From Streptococcus parasanguinis (lineage in GTDB: Bacteria > Bacillota > Bacilli > Lactobacillales > Streptococcaceae), in NCBI RefSeq assembly GCF_001074805.1, contig NZ_JUPI01000140.1:1-34092 (forward strand): a stretch of DNA of 34,092 nucleotides, read 5' to 3'. This document shows, piece after piece, positions 17,351 through 24,259 of the stretch (position 1 is the stretch's first letter; each line of letters starts with the position of its first letter). Both the position numbers and the translations under genes were made by a program. Below the pieces are notes generated by a model. That model was given only the letters and a program-made list of their open reading frames with translations, was not told the DNA's origin and did no database searches.

Positions 17351-18162
17351 TTGAAAATTTGACCACCCGTTATCCGGGTACTGAGCAACCACAACTGCGT
17401 CAGATTAACGCGGAGGTTCATACCGGCCAGGTGGTTGGGATTATCGGGAATAGCCACTCCGGCAAATCGACTTTGTGCCGTGTGCTGGCAGGGGTCATTC
17501 CCAAAATTGTGTCTGCTGAGATTGAGGGCGACTGGCACATGTTTGGCCAGCGAGTGTCCGACAATTGGCCCGTTTATAATGCCATGAATGGAGTTGTACT
17601 GCAAAATCCAGCTGGCCAACTAAGCGGGTTGGCAGACACGGTTGCCGATGAAATCGCCTTTGACTTGATTAATCAGGGAATGGCTGAAGGACTGATTCAA
17701 AAACGGGTTGAAGAAGTTGCCACGCAATTGGGGCTGATTGAACAGCTGAATTTGCGTCCCGAGAGCCTTTCCGGTGGTCAGATCCAGCGGTTGGCAATTG
17801 CCACGGCGATTGTGGCTAATCCGGCTGTTTTGATTATGGATGATCCGACCAGTCAGATGGATCCCCTTGGCCGCCGGCAATTTTTCCAATGGCTGGCCCA
17901 AGTCAAAGAGACGACTGTCTTCATTGTCACCAGTGAAATTGACGATTTGTGCGAAGTCGCCGACGTTGTGTGGGTGCTGCATGAGGGTCAAATGGTAGCC
18001 CAGGGCAGGCCGGGTGAGGTGTTTAATCATTTGGCAGCTGACTGGCAGATTCCAGCCCCGACAATCCAGCAACTTGCTCAAAAAATGGATTGGCACTTGG
18101 CTGATGGCCGGTATCCGGTGAATGACGCTGATCTGAAGGAGGTTCGTTATGTCCACAATTGA
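17326..18162 (+). CDS. ecfA1: ECF transporter ATPase A1, with degenerate catalytic motifs
   Basis: This is a 278-residue ABC ATPase counted from the ATG at 17326. A GTG at 17317 is possible, but the GGGTGG sequence lies better for the ATG. Walker A is GNSHSGKST, the Q-loop is VLQNP and the signature is canonical LSGGQ (17767-17781). Walker B ends IMDDP: the catalytic glutamate position is aspartate (codon 17842-17844). The H-loop histidine is replaced by serine in VTSEID (codon 17932-17934). Its own ATP site should therefore hydrolyse slowly or not at all, while its signature serves the partner's site. It overlaps ecfT and ecfA2. Confidence 0.88.
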   Translation: MDEDKRIVIENLTTRYPGTEQPQLRQINAEVHTGQVVGIIGNSHSGKSTLCRVLAGVIPKIVSAEIEGDWHMFGQRVSDNWPVYNAMNGVVLQNPAGQLSGLADTVADEIAFDLINQGMAEGLIQKRVEEVATQLGLIEQLNLRPESLSGGQIQRLAIATAIVANPAVLIMDDPTSQMDPLGRRQFFQWLAQVKETTVFIVTSEIDDLCEVADVVWVLHEGQMVAQGRPGEVFNHLAADWQIPAPTIQQLAQKMDWHLADGRYPVNDADLKEVRYVHN

Positions 18163-18949
18163 ACTGAACCACCTGACGTTCACTTATCCGGAACGGTCCT
18201 TTAGCTTGGATGTTGAAGACAAACACTTCGCCGATCCGATGGTGGCGATTGTCGGCCAAAATGGTGCCGGCAAATCAACGCTCTTCAAATTGTTGACGGG
18301 CTTGCTGACACCACAAACCGGTGTGATTAAGATCGATGGAGAAAATTTTAATGATCTTAAACCAGTCGAAAAGTTACTGAAGGTTGGGATTACTTTTCAG
18401 AATCCTGACGATCAGCTTTTCAACCCGACCGTTCAACGAGAGGTGGAGTGGAGTGTCGCGCAGGTCATGGATGACCACGACACGATTACGAGGCGGGCTT
18501 TAGCGGCTCTAAAAAGAGTTGGCTTGGATGATAAAACAGCTGAAAGTCCATATGACCTGTCATTGTCGGAACGCAAGCTGTTGAGCGTTGCCACAGTTTT
18601 GGCAGTGGATCCGGCGATTTATTTATTTGATGAGCCGATGATGTCGCTTGATTGGGAAAGCCGGCGCAAGTTGACCGCAATTTTCCATCAGTTGGCTGAT
18701 TCGGGCCACCAAGTTGTGACCATCACCCATGACATGGATTGGGTCGCCGCCGAGTTTGAGTCGGTGTATGTTATGGAACACGGGAAGTTTGGCTTCGCCG
18801 GCAGTCCACGGGAATTGTTCAGCGATCACGAACTTGTCCAGCGAGTAGGATTACTACCACCGCGGATTATGGACATAGCGGAGTCGCTGGGTGATTCACA
18901 GACATATTTATCGGTTGATGATTATTGCCAGAAAAATCGAGATGTATAG
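18149..18949 (+). CDS. ecfA2: ECF transporter ATPase A2, with altered signature motif
   Basis: This 266-residue ABC ATPase has Walker A GQNGAGKST, Q-loop FQNPDDQ, Walker B LFDEP with a normal glutamate (codon 18632-18634) and a normal H-loop histidine in ITHDMD. Its signature is LSLSE (18557-18571) in place of LSGGQ. In an A1/A2 dimer this altered signature faces the nucleotide bound to A1, so all defects meet in one composite site and the other site is fully canonical. GAAGGAGG inside the end of ecfA1 is its ribosome site, and the genes overlap by 14 bases. It closes the operon. Confidence 0.88.
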   Translation: MSTIELNHLTFTYPERSFSLDVEDKHFADPMVAIVGQNGAGKSTLFKLLTGLLTPQTGVIKIDGENFNDLKPVEKLLKVGITFQNPDDQLFNPTVQREVEWSVAQVMDDHDTITRRALAALKRVGLDDKTAESPYDLSLSERKLLSVATVLAVDPAIYLFDEPMMSLDWESRRKLTAIFHQLADSGHQVVTITHDMDWVAAEFESVYVMEHGKFGFAGSPRELFSDHELVQRVGLLPPRIMDIAESLGDSQTYLSVDDYCQKNRDV

Positions 18950-18972
18950 AAAAAGTCACCTCTGCGGGTTTT

Positions 18973-19020
18973 CCAGGTTGAAGGATTAACTTCAGCTTCT
19001 GGCAAGAACTCACGGTTCTT
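18973..19020 (+). terminator. Two weak hairpins after the ECF operon
   Basis: A compound stem CCAG-TGAAG/CTTCA-CTGG starts near 18973. It is followed by AAGAAC (19004-19009) with GTTCTT (19015-19020) and a few T. Either could help to end the ECF transcript before the stronger terminator downstream. Confidence 0.45.
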
Positions 19021-19066
19021 TTCTACCATTTGTCAAGTCTATCAAGGCTTTAAGTAAAAAAAAGAG

Positions 19067-19105
19067 ATAAGACAGTATCTATTCTGAGGTTACTGTCTTA
19101 TTTTT
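19067..19105. terminator. Terminator between the ECF operon and the pnuC remnant
   Basis: ATAAGACAGTA (19067-19077) pairs with TACTGTCTTAT (19091-19101), followed by TTTT and preceded by a run of A. It lies directly against the broken end of the pnuC homology, so that remnant has no transcript of its own from the left. Confidence 0.85.
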
Positions 19106-19107
19106 AA

Positions 19108-19482
19108 CACTTTTTGATCTACCAAGCCCAGTTCAAAAAGGAAGAGCAAGAGTTTGTTGCTCGTAAGCTGGATGCGGTAGGCTGGACCAAGTACTTGTCG
19201 ATCAGTGCCATTTGGTGGCTGGTATTTGGCTATATTTACCAATCAGTTGGAGCCAATCGGCCTTTCCGGGATTCCGTTACAGATGCGACCAATGGTGTCG
19301 GCCAACTCTTGATGACGGCTGTCTACCGCGAACAGTGGATTTTCTGGGCGGCTACTAATGTATTCTCCATCTATCTTTGGTGGGGAAAAAGCCTTCAAAT
19401 TCAAGGGAAATACTTTATTTACTTGATCAATAGTCTGGTTGGTTGGTACCAATGGACCAAGGCGGCCAAGAAAGGCTACTAG
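19108..19482 (+). pseudogene. pnuC: PnuC nicotinamide mononucleotide/riboside transporter, 3' remnant
   Basis: About 122 codons encode the C-terminal half of PnuC: QFKKEEQEFVARKLD, then REQWIFWAATNVFSIYLWWG and KYFIYLINSLVGWYQW, features I recognise from streptococcal PnuC (usually about 250-260 residues). The frame opens right after an in-frame TAA at 19105-19107. It has no ATG and no ribosome site (only a TTG at 19114), and it follows a terminator. The 5' half, promoter and any leader are missing and no copy is seen left of the ECF operon. It is probably not expressed. The terminator past its stop is intact. Confidence 0.82.
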
Positions 19483-19500
19483 TAACAATCAATAAAATAC

Positions 19501-19533
19501 AAGAGGTTGGGCATTTTGTGCCACCTCTTTTTG
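19501..19533 (+). terminator. Terminator following the pnuC remnant
   Basis: AAGAGGT (19501-19507) with ACCTCTT (19523-19529) and inner GGCA/TGCC, followed by TTTT. It is probably the original terminator of intact pnuC. Confidence 0.85.
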
Positions 19534-19542
19534 TGATATACT
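19516..19542 (+). promoter_or_regulatory. Promoter of the AEC transporter gene
   Basis: TTGTGC (19516-19521), 15 bp, and TATACT (19537-19542) preceded by TGA, an extended -10. The -35 overlaps the upstream terminator. A good AAGGAGA ribosome site precedes the ATG at 19612. Confidence 0.55.
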
Positions 19543-19611
19543 AGAGTAGTTTTTGAGACTTGAAAATAAAGGGTTTTCTAGTTCAAATTTATAAAAAGAA
19601 AAGGAGAGAAC

Positions 19612-20550
19612 ATGGATATCTTTCTTAAGAGCATATCGGGGATCCTGGTCATTCTGGGGATGATATTAGTGGGCTTTGTCATAGGTGAGAAAGGCTGGTT
19701 TGATGACAAGTCACGTGGCTTGATCGCAAAGCTAGTCACTCAAATCGCTCTGCCCTGCTATATGCTCTACACCATCACACAGCGTTTTACAGCAGCTGAC
19801 CTCCTAAAAATGTTGCCAGCATTGCGGTTTCCTGCCCTGTCTATGGCTGTTTTGCTTGGAATAGCGACAGCAGTAGCCAGGATTTTTGCAGTGAGACAGG
19901 ACCGCCGTGCCCTCTTTGTTTCCATGTTCTTTAACTCCAATACCATTTTCGTGGGACTCCCCATTAACCAAGCCCTTTTCGGGGATGCTAGTATTCCTTA
20001 TGTTTTGATCTATTACATGTGTAATACGACCTTTTTCTGGACCTTGGGGACCTACTTGATCCAGCGAGACGGTGAGGGAGAAGCTCAGTTTGATCTCAAA
20101 ACGAGTGTGAAAAAAGTCTTTTCACCTCCTCTGATGGGCTTCATCTTGGGACTAGTCATGGTGATGCTGCAGATAAAGCTCCCTGCATTTCTAGCCAGTG
20201 ATTTGCAGTATCTAGGCAATTTAACAACCCCCTTATCCATGATTTTCATTGGTTTGTCGGTATCTCATGTAGGCGTGAAGCAGTTGGTGCTTGGAAAAGA
20301 TCAGCTCCTCATTCTACTAGGACGCTTCGTTGTTGCTCCACTCATAATGGCGACCATTGTTTACTGGGCGCCTCTACCAAGTTTGATGAAGCAGGTCTTT
20401 ATCATTCAGTCCGCTATGCCAGTGATGACCAATGCCCCGGTCGTTGCCAGACTCTACGGAGCTGATAGTGATTACGCAGCGGTCATGGTGACAGAGACGA
20501 CCCTTGCTACCATGGTGGTGATTCCGATACTCATGGTGTTGATGGCTTGA
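19612..20550 (+). CDS. AEC family transporter (auxin efflux carrier type)
   Basis: This 312-residue protein has about ten membrane helices in two halves, with the family's N-terminal ILVILGMILVGFVIGEKGWF and the C-terminal IIQSAMPVMTNAPVVARLYG. Bacterial members export or exchange organic acids such as malate or lactate. The substrate here cannot be read from sequence. It is a single gene with its own promoter and terminator. It follows the pnuC remnant but is unlikely to be linked to it in function. Confidence 0.85.
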   Translation: MDIFLKSISGILVILGMILVGFVIGEKGWFDDKSRGLIAKLVTQIALPCYMLYTITQRFTAADLLKMLPALRFPALSMAVLLGIATAVARIFAVRQDRRALFVSMFFNSNTIFVGLPINQALFGDASIPYVLIYYMCNTTFFWTLGTYLIQRDGEGEAQFDLKTSVKKVFSPPLMGFILGLVMVMLQIKLPAFLASDLQYLGNLTTPLSMIFIGLSVSHVGVKQLVLGKDQLLILLGRFVVAPLIMATIVYWAPLPSLMKQVFIIQSAMPVMTNAPVVARLYGADSDYAAVMVTETTLATMVVIPILMVLMA

Positions 20551-20564
20551 TAAATAGAAAATAC

Positions 20565-20601
20565 AAAAACTCAAGTTTTCATTGATAAAACTTGAGTTTT
20601 T
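20565..20601. terminator. Bidirectional terminator after the AEC gene
   Basis: A 15-bp perfect stem, 20565-20579 with 20587-20601, with A and T runs at the ends. It also serves the minus-strand pseudogene ending at 20603. Confidence 0.9.
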
Positions 20602-20602
20602 C

Positions 20603-20934
20603 TTAGATGAGGGCTAACAAAAAGGTAAGAATCAGAGCAATTCCGATCCGAAAGACATGGTGGGCTGGATTGAAGTTTTCTTTGTGCTTGCCATTCCAAT
20701 AGGCTCCGTAGCAAATCAACCCACAACCAATCAGCCAAAGAGATAGTGCGACAATCGGCAAAAAGAAGTAGAGAATGAGAGAGAAGGCCGCAAGGCTACT
20801 TCCTAGAAAAAGTAGGTAAATTCCAAGGGTCTTCTTGCCCTTTTTAATTCGGAAAGGCTGACTAATAAATGAAGAAGAGCAAAAGCAAGGGCAAATAAGG
20901 CTGTAATAATGTTGAAAATGTAATAAAGTGGCAT
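20603..20934 (-). pseudogene. Frameshifted small membrane protein
   Basis: Minus-strand ATG at 20934 begins MPLYYIFNIITALFALAFALLHLL. This frame shifts and reaches a stop after about 43 codons. A second frame carries on from about 20870 with QPFRIKKGKKTLGIYLLFLG, then two further hydrophobic segments and a TAA at 20603. Adding one base near 20855-20870 would rejoin the two into a protein of about 110 residues with three or four membrane helices. I do not recognise the family. Either it is a true one-base deletion or a sequencing error. The ribosome site is weak. Confidence 0.6.
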
Positions 20935-21002
20935 ATTTGTTTTCTTTCTAGGATAATTAAAGTAAATGTAATGTGACAGTGTTAAGAACTTAAGACTTTA
21001 AC

Positions 21003-21476
21003 TTACCTTAGTTTGAGAGTCTTCTTATGAAGAACCATGAATGAAAGCACAAGATTAACAATGATAAGGATTAAAGTGATAAAAGAGTACCAATAAAGAT
21101 TGATTGGTACGTTATTTTTGAGATAGAATAGAGAAAATAAACTCGTAAAAATACCAGTTAGCAATCCCGGCACATATTTTCGAATAACGACTGTCTGAAT
21201 CAGATGTCCAAAAACATGGTAGATATAAGCAATCACAATGGTTATGTAAATAGTATAGTTGTTAAACTGGTAACTAAGAAAAAGTGATAGTAGTAGGATC
21301 AGAAATTGCTCCAAGACAATAGCATTGAAAGTAAAAGGAGTGTAATAAGAAAGGATTCGATTATCTGGAAAATGGGTTGATAGTTTTTTGACAAAAGATG
21401 GCATCCAAATGATTTCTTCGAGTTCGTGAAGCATGAATAAACTCGGAAAAAGGAAATAAAATTGTAAGGTAGACAT
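21003..21476 (-). CDS. HXXEE-domain membrane protein
   Basis: This 157-residue protein is largely hydrophobic, with about five helices. The N-terminal MLHELEEIIW contains the HxxEE motif, and a second conserved histidine pair occurs in HVFGHLIQT. This matches the uncharacterised HXXEE family. The histidines and glutamates in the membrane suggest metal binding or a membrane-embedded enzyme, but no activity is established to my knowledge. It is on the same strand as, and 31 bases downstream of, the sczA regulator, so it may be co-transcribed with it. Confidence 0.75.
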   Translation of the reverse strand: MSTLQFYFLFPSLFMLHELEEIIWMPSFVKKLSTHFPDNRILSYYTPFTFNAIVLEQFLILLLSLFLSYQFNNYTIYITIVIAYIYHVFGHLIQTVVIRKYVPGLLTGIFTSLFSLFYLKNNVPINLYWYSFITLILIIVNLVLSFMVLHKKTLKLR

Positions 21477-21507
21477 GAAAGCTAGTCCTTTCTAGATAAC
21501 AGGAGGT

Positions 21508-22083
21508 TCATTTAGAGTTTGCGTGCAGTATCTCCAAATAAAACTGGATGACTTCTTGCTCGGTGTAGGACTTACCCTTTTTTAGCCACCAGCTGAGAGT
21601 TTCAATGAAGTGGCTGACAACCAGGTGCTTGAGATAGGAGTGAGGAATGTTGGGGTGTGCTTGAATCAGTTCATCTGCTATCATGGGATAGACGTCATGT
21701 TCCAGTTCTTTTTTCAGTTGCCGGATAAAATAATCGTTTTTTGACAGCAAAAGACTGGTTACATGGTCTTGATTTTTCTTGAAATGCTGAAAGATATGGG
21801 CTAGGTAGTCTTGGGGAGAGAGCTGATCATCTCGCTCAAAGAGGTGGTGAAAGAGTTTTTGGCAGAGTTCATCCAGCAAGAGTTCCTTACTCTCGTAATG
21901 GCTGTAAAAAGTTGAACGCCCTACATCAGCACGGTCAATAATTTCCTGAACGGTGATGGTCTCATAATCTTTTTGGTTAAGTAAGTGTAAAAAAGCATAA
22001 TAGATAGCTTTTCTAGTTTTGGTAATACGACGATCCTGTGTTGTCATATGAACAATTTGAACAAACTGTTCAGTAACGTACAT
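21508..22083 (-). CDS. sczA: TetR-family zinc-responsive regulator SczA
   Basis: This TetR-type regulator is up to 191 residues, with a helix-turn-helix at about residues 37-58 (TVQEIIDRADVGRSTFYSHYESKE) and a helical ligand domain containing several His, Asp and Glu residues. It is divergent from a CDF cation exporter, as in pneumococcal SczA/CzcD, where SczA activates czcD in the presence of Zn(II). The start is uncertain. ATG 22083 has a distant ribosome site, and ATG 22047 (MTTQDRR) gives the usual 179-residue length but has no clear one. The operator at 22058-22072 lies between them. Confidence 0.82.
   Translation of the reverse strand: MYVTEQFVQIVHMTTQDRRITKTRKAIYYAFLHLLNQKDYETITVQEIIDRADVGRSTFYSHYESKELLLDELCQKLFHHLFERDDQLSPQDYLAHIFQHFKKNQDHVTSLLLSKNDYFIRQLKKELEHDVYPMIADELIQAHPNIPHSYLKHLVVSHFIETLSWWLKKGKSYTEQEVIQFYLEILHANSK
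22049..22072. promoter_or_regulatory. SczA operator 1 (three half-sites)
   Basis: TGAACA (22049-22054), TGAACA (22058-22063) and TGTTCA (22067-22072) are spaced every nine bases. The last two form the palindrome TGAACA-AAC-TGTTCA. It lies in or just before the regulator gene and probably mediates autoregulation. Confidence 0.7.
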
Positions 22084-22134
22084 AGCGAACGGTTTGCTTC
22101 TATCCTTTCTGTTGTGAATGTTAGATAATGATAA

Positions 22135-22149
22135 TGAACAAGATGTTCA
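22135..22149. promoter_or_regulatory. SczA operator 2 at the czcD promoter
   Basis: The palindrome TGAACA-AGA-TGTTCA matches operator 1 with the same 3-base centre. It ends 6 bases before the -10 candidate TATTAT (22156-22161), so it overlaps the expected -35 zone. Confidence 0.75.
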
Positions 22150-22179
22150 TGAATCTATTATATCAGAGGATTGAGGATT

Positions 22180-23085
22180 ATGAAGACAAAATGTGCAGTT
22201 TGGCTGGCTTTTTTCTTGAATCTGAGTTTTGCCATTGTTGAGTTTATTGCAGGGGGAATCTTTGGTTCCAGTGCTGTTCTCGCTGATTCTGTCCATGACT
22301 TGGGGGATGCTCTAGCCATTGGCCTCTCGGCCTTTCTAGAAACGATCTCCAATCGTCAAGAGGATAGTCGCTATACCCTAGGCTACAAGCGTTTTAGCTT
22401 ATTAGGGGCTTTAGTAACGGCAGTCATTCTGATGACTGGGTCTGGTATGGTGATTTTAGAAAATGTAAGCAAGCTTTTCCACCCTCAGCCCGTCAATGAC
22501 GAAGGGCTTCTTTGGTTGGGAATGATTGCTATCAGTGTCAATGTGCTGGCGAGTCTGGTCATTCGCAAGGGGCAAACCAAGAATGAATCCATTCTCAGCC
22601 TGCATTTTTTGGAAGATACCTTAGGTTGGTTGGCTGTCATCTTGTTGGCCATTGTCCTCCGATTTACTGACTGGTATATCCTAGATCCCCTCTTGTCTCT
22701 TGCTATTTCCTTCTTTATTCTGTCCAAAGCCATTCCACGTTTTTGGAGCACGCTCAAGATTTTCCTGGATGCTGTGCCAGAAGGGGTAGATATCAAGCAA
22801 GTTAAGAATGATTTAGAGCAGTTGGACAATGTCGCTAGTATCAATCAGCTTAATCTTTGGACCATGGATGGACTAGAGAAAAATGCTATTGTTCATGTTT
22901 GTCTGGAGCATGTCAAACATATGGAGGTCTGTAAAGAGTCTATCCGAGACTTGCTCAAAGAGAGGGGCTTCCAAAATGTCACCATCGAAGTGGATGAAGA
23001 CTTGGCAACCCACCGAGCTCACAAGCGAAATATCGAAGAGCTGGAAGCCAGTCAAAGTCATGGACATGATCACCACCACCATTAA
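22180..23085 (+). CDS. czcD: CDF-family zinc exporter CzcD
   Basis: From the ATG at 22180 this 301-residue protein has six membrane helices with the cation diffusion metal sites HDLGD in TM2 and HFLEDTLG in TM5. A cytoplasmic domain and a histidine-rich tail (HGHDHHHH) follow. It exports Zn(II) in exchange for protons. I chose the ATG over the in-frame TTG at 22171 because AGAGGA lies 9 bases before it. The promoter carries a SczA operator and the gene is divergent from sczA, as in pneumococcus. Confidence 0.9.
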   Translation: MKTKCAVWLAFFLNLSFAIVEFIAGGIFGSSAVLADSVHDLGDALAIGLSAFLETISNRQEDSRYTLGYKRFSLLGALVTAVILMTGSGMVILENVSKLFHPQPVNDEGLLWLGMIAISVNVLASLVIRKGQTKNESILSLHFLEDTLGWLAVILLAIVLRFTDWYILDPLLSLAISFFILSKAIPRFWSTLKIFLDAVPEGVDIKQVKNDLEQLDNVASINQLNLWTMDGLEKNAIVHVCLEHVKHMEVCKESIRDLLKERGFQNVTIEVDEDLATHRAHKRNIEELEASQSHGHDHHHH

Positions 23086-23163
23086 TGAAGAGTTGGTACG
23101 AGCAGAAGCCCAAGAAAAAGTGTATACTAGAAGACAGTAAGCAATAGAAAGTAGGTCGTCCCT

Positions 23164-24201
23164 ATGAAAAAAACAGTCTATACAAAAGCTGGGCAAGTGG
23201 GTCTAGTAGAAGTGGAGCGTCCACACATCGAAGCACCAGATGATGTCATTCTCCGCATCGTTCGCACCTGTGTCTGTGGCTCTGATCTATGGAGCTACCG
23301 CAATCCAGATATTGAAGAGGGGCACCAAAATAGTGGGCACGAAGCTATTGGGATCGTTGAAGAAATCGGAGAAGCTATTACAACGGTGAAACCGGGAGAC
23401 TTTGTCATCGCCCCTTTCACCCATGGCTGTGGGGAGTGTGATGCCTGCCGCGCTGGCTATGATGGGACGTGTGACCGCCATATCGGCACCAACTGGTCTG
23501 ACGGGGTGCAAGCGGAGTACATGCGCTTTGAATACGCCAACTGGGCCCTTGTCAAAATTCCTGGGCAACCGTCAGATTATACAGAAGCCATGCTTAAATC
23601 CTTCTTGACGCTGGCAGATGTCATGCCGACAGGCTACCATGCGGCACGTGTGGCTCATGTAAAACGGGGCGATAAAGTGGTTGTCATTGGGGATGGAGCC
23701 GTGGGTCAATGTGCTGTCATCGCAGCTAAGATGCGGGGGGCATCGCAAATTGTCCTCATGAGCCGGCATGAGGACCGTCAACAATTGGCTCTGGAATTTG
23801 GTGCTACAGTCGTTGTTGCGGAGCGCAGGGAAGACGGGATTGCCAAGGTCCGTGAAATCCTTGGAGGAGGAGCAGATGCCGCTCTTGAATGTGTCGGTAC
23901 CGCGGCAGCTGTCGACCAAGCCCTTGGGGTGCTTCACAATGGTGGTCGCTTAGGCTTCGTCGGTGTCCCTCACTACAATAATCGTGCGCTTGGATCGACC
24001 TTTGCCCAAAATATTTCCGTGGCAGGTGGAGCAGCCTCTGTCACCACCTATGACAAACAGTTCTTGCTCAAGGCCGTCCTTGATGGCGATATCAATCCAG
24101 GACGTGTCTTCACCCATAGCTATAGCTTGGACGAGATTGATCAAGCTTATAAAGACATGGATGAACGCAAGACTATCAAGGCCATGATTGTGATAGAGTA
24201 A
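23164..24201 (+). CDS. Zinc-type medium-chain alcohol dehydrogenase
   Basis: This 345-residue protein has a catalytic-zinc motif VCGSDLW and GHEAIG, a structural-zinc cluster CGECDACRAGYDGTC, and a Rossmann motif VVIGDGAVGQ for NAD(P). Members act on alcohols or aldehydes, and the substrate is not clear. In pneumococcus a zinc-containing dehydrogenase lies beside czcD and the locus responds to metal or aldehyde stress. Here it follows czcD by 78 bases with no terminator between, so it is probably in the same transcript. The nmlR-type MerR regulator seen in some relatives is absent. Confidence 0.88.
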   Translation: MKKTVYTKAGQVGLVEVERPHIEAPDDVILRIVRTCVCGSDLWSYRNPDIEEGHQNSGHEAIGIVEEIGEAITTVKPGDFVIAPFTHGCGECDACRAGYDGTCDRHIGTNWSDGVQAEYMRFEYANWALVKIPGQPSDYTEAMLKSFLTLADVMPTGYHAARVAHVKRGDKVVVIGDGAVGQCAVIAAKMRGASQIVLMSRHEDRQQLALEFGATVVVAERREDGIAKVREILGGGADAALECVGTAAAVDQALGVLHNGGRLGFVGVPHYNNRALGSTFAQNISVAGGAASVTTYDKQFLLKAVLDGDINPGRVFTHSYSLDEIDQAYKDMDERKTIKAMIVIE

Positions 24202-24204
24202 CAA

Positions 24205-24243
24205 AAAAGTCTAGTAGAAATGAATCTACTAGACTTTTCTTTT
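24205..24243. terminator. Bidirectional terminator between adh and helicase genes
   Basis: AAAAGTCTAGTAGA pairs with TCTACTAGACTTTT around AATGAA, followed by a T-rich stretch. Confidence 0.9.
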
Positions 24244-24259
24244 ATTGTGAAATAAATTT

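Noticed and set aside
15771-19482. ECF operon considered as a transposon or integrative element
   Set aside because: No transposase, integrase, terminal inverted repeats or target-site duplication is visible. Homologous replacement remains possible.
19114-19482. Treating the pnuC remnant as a functional short gene from its TTG
   Set aside because: It lacks a ribosome site, lies just after a terminator, and has only about half of the family length.
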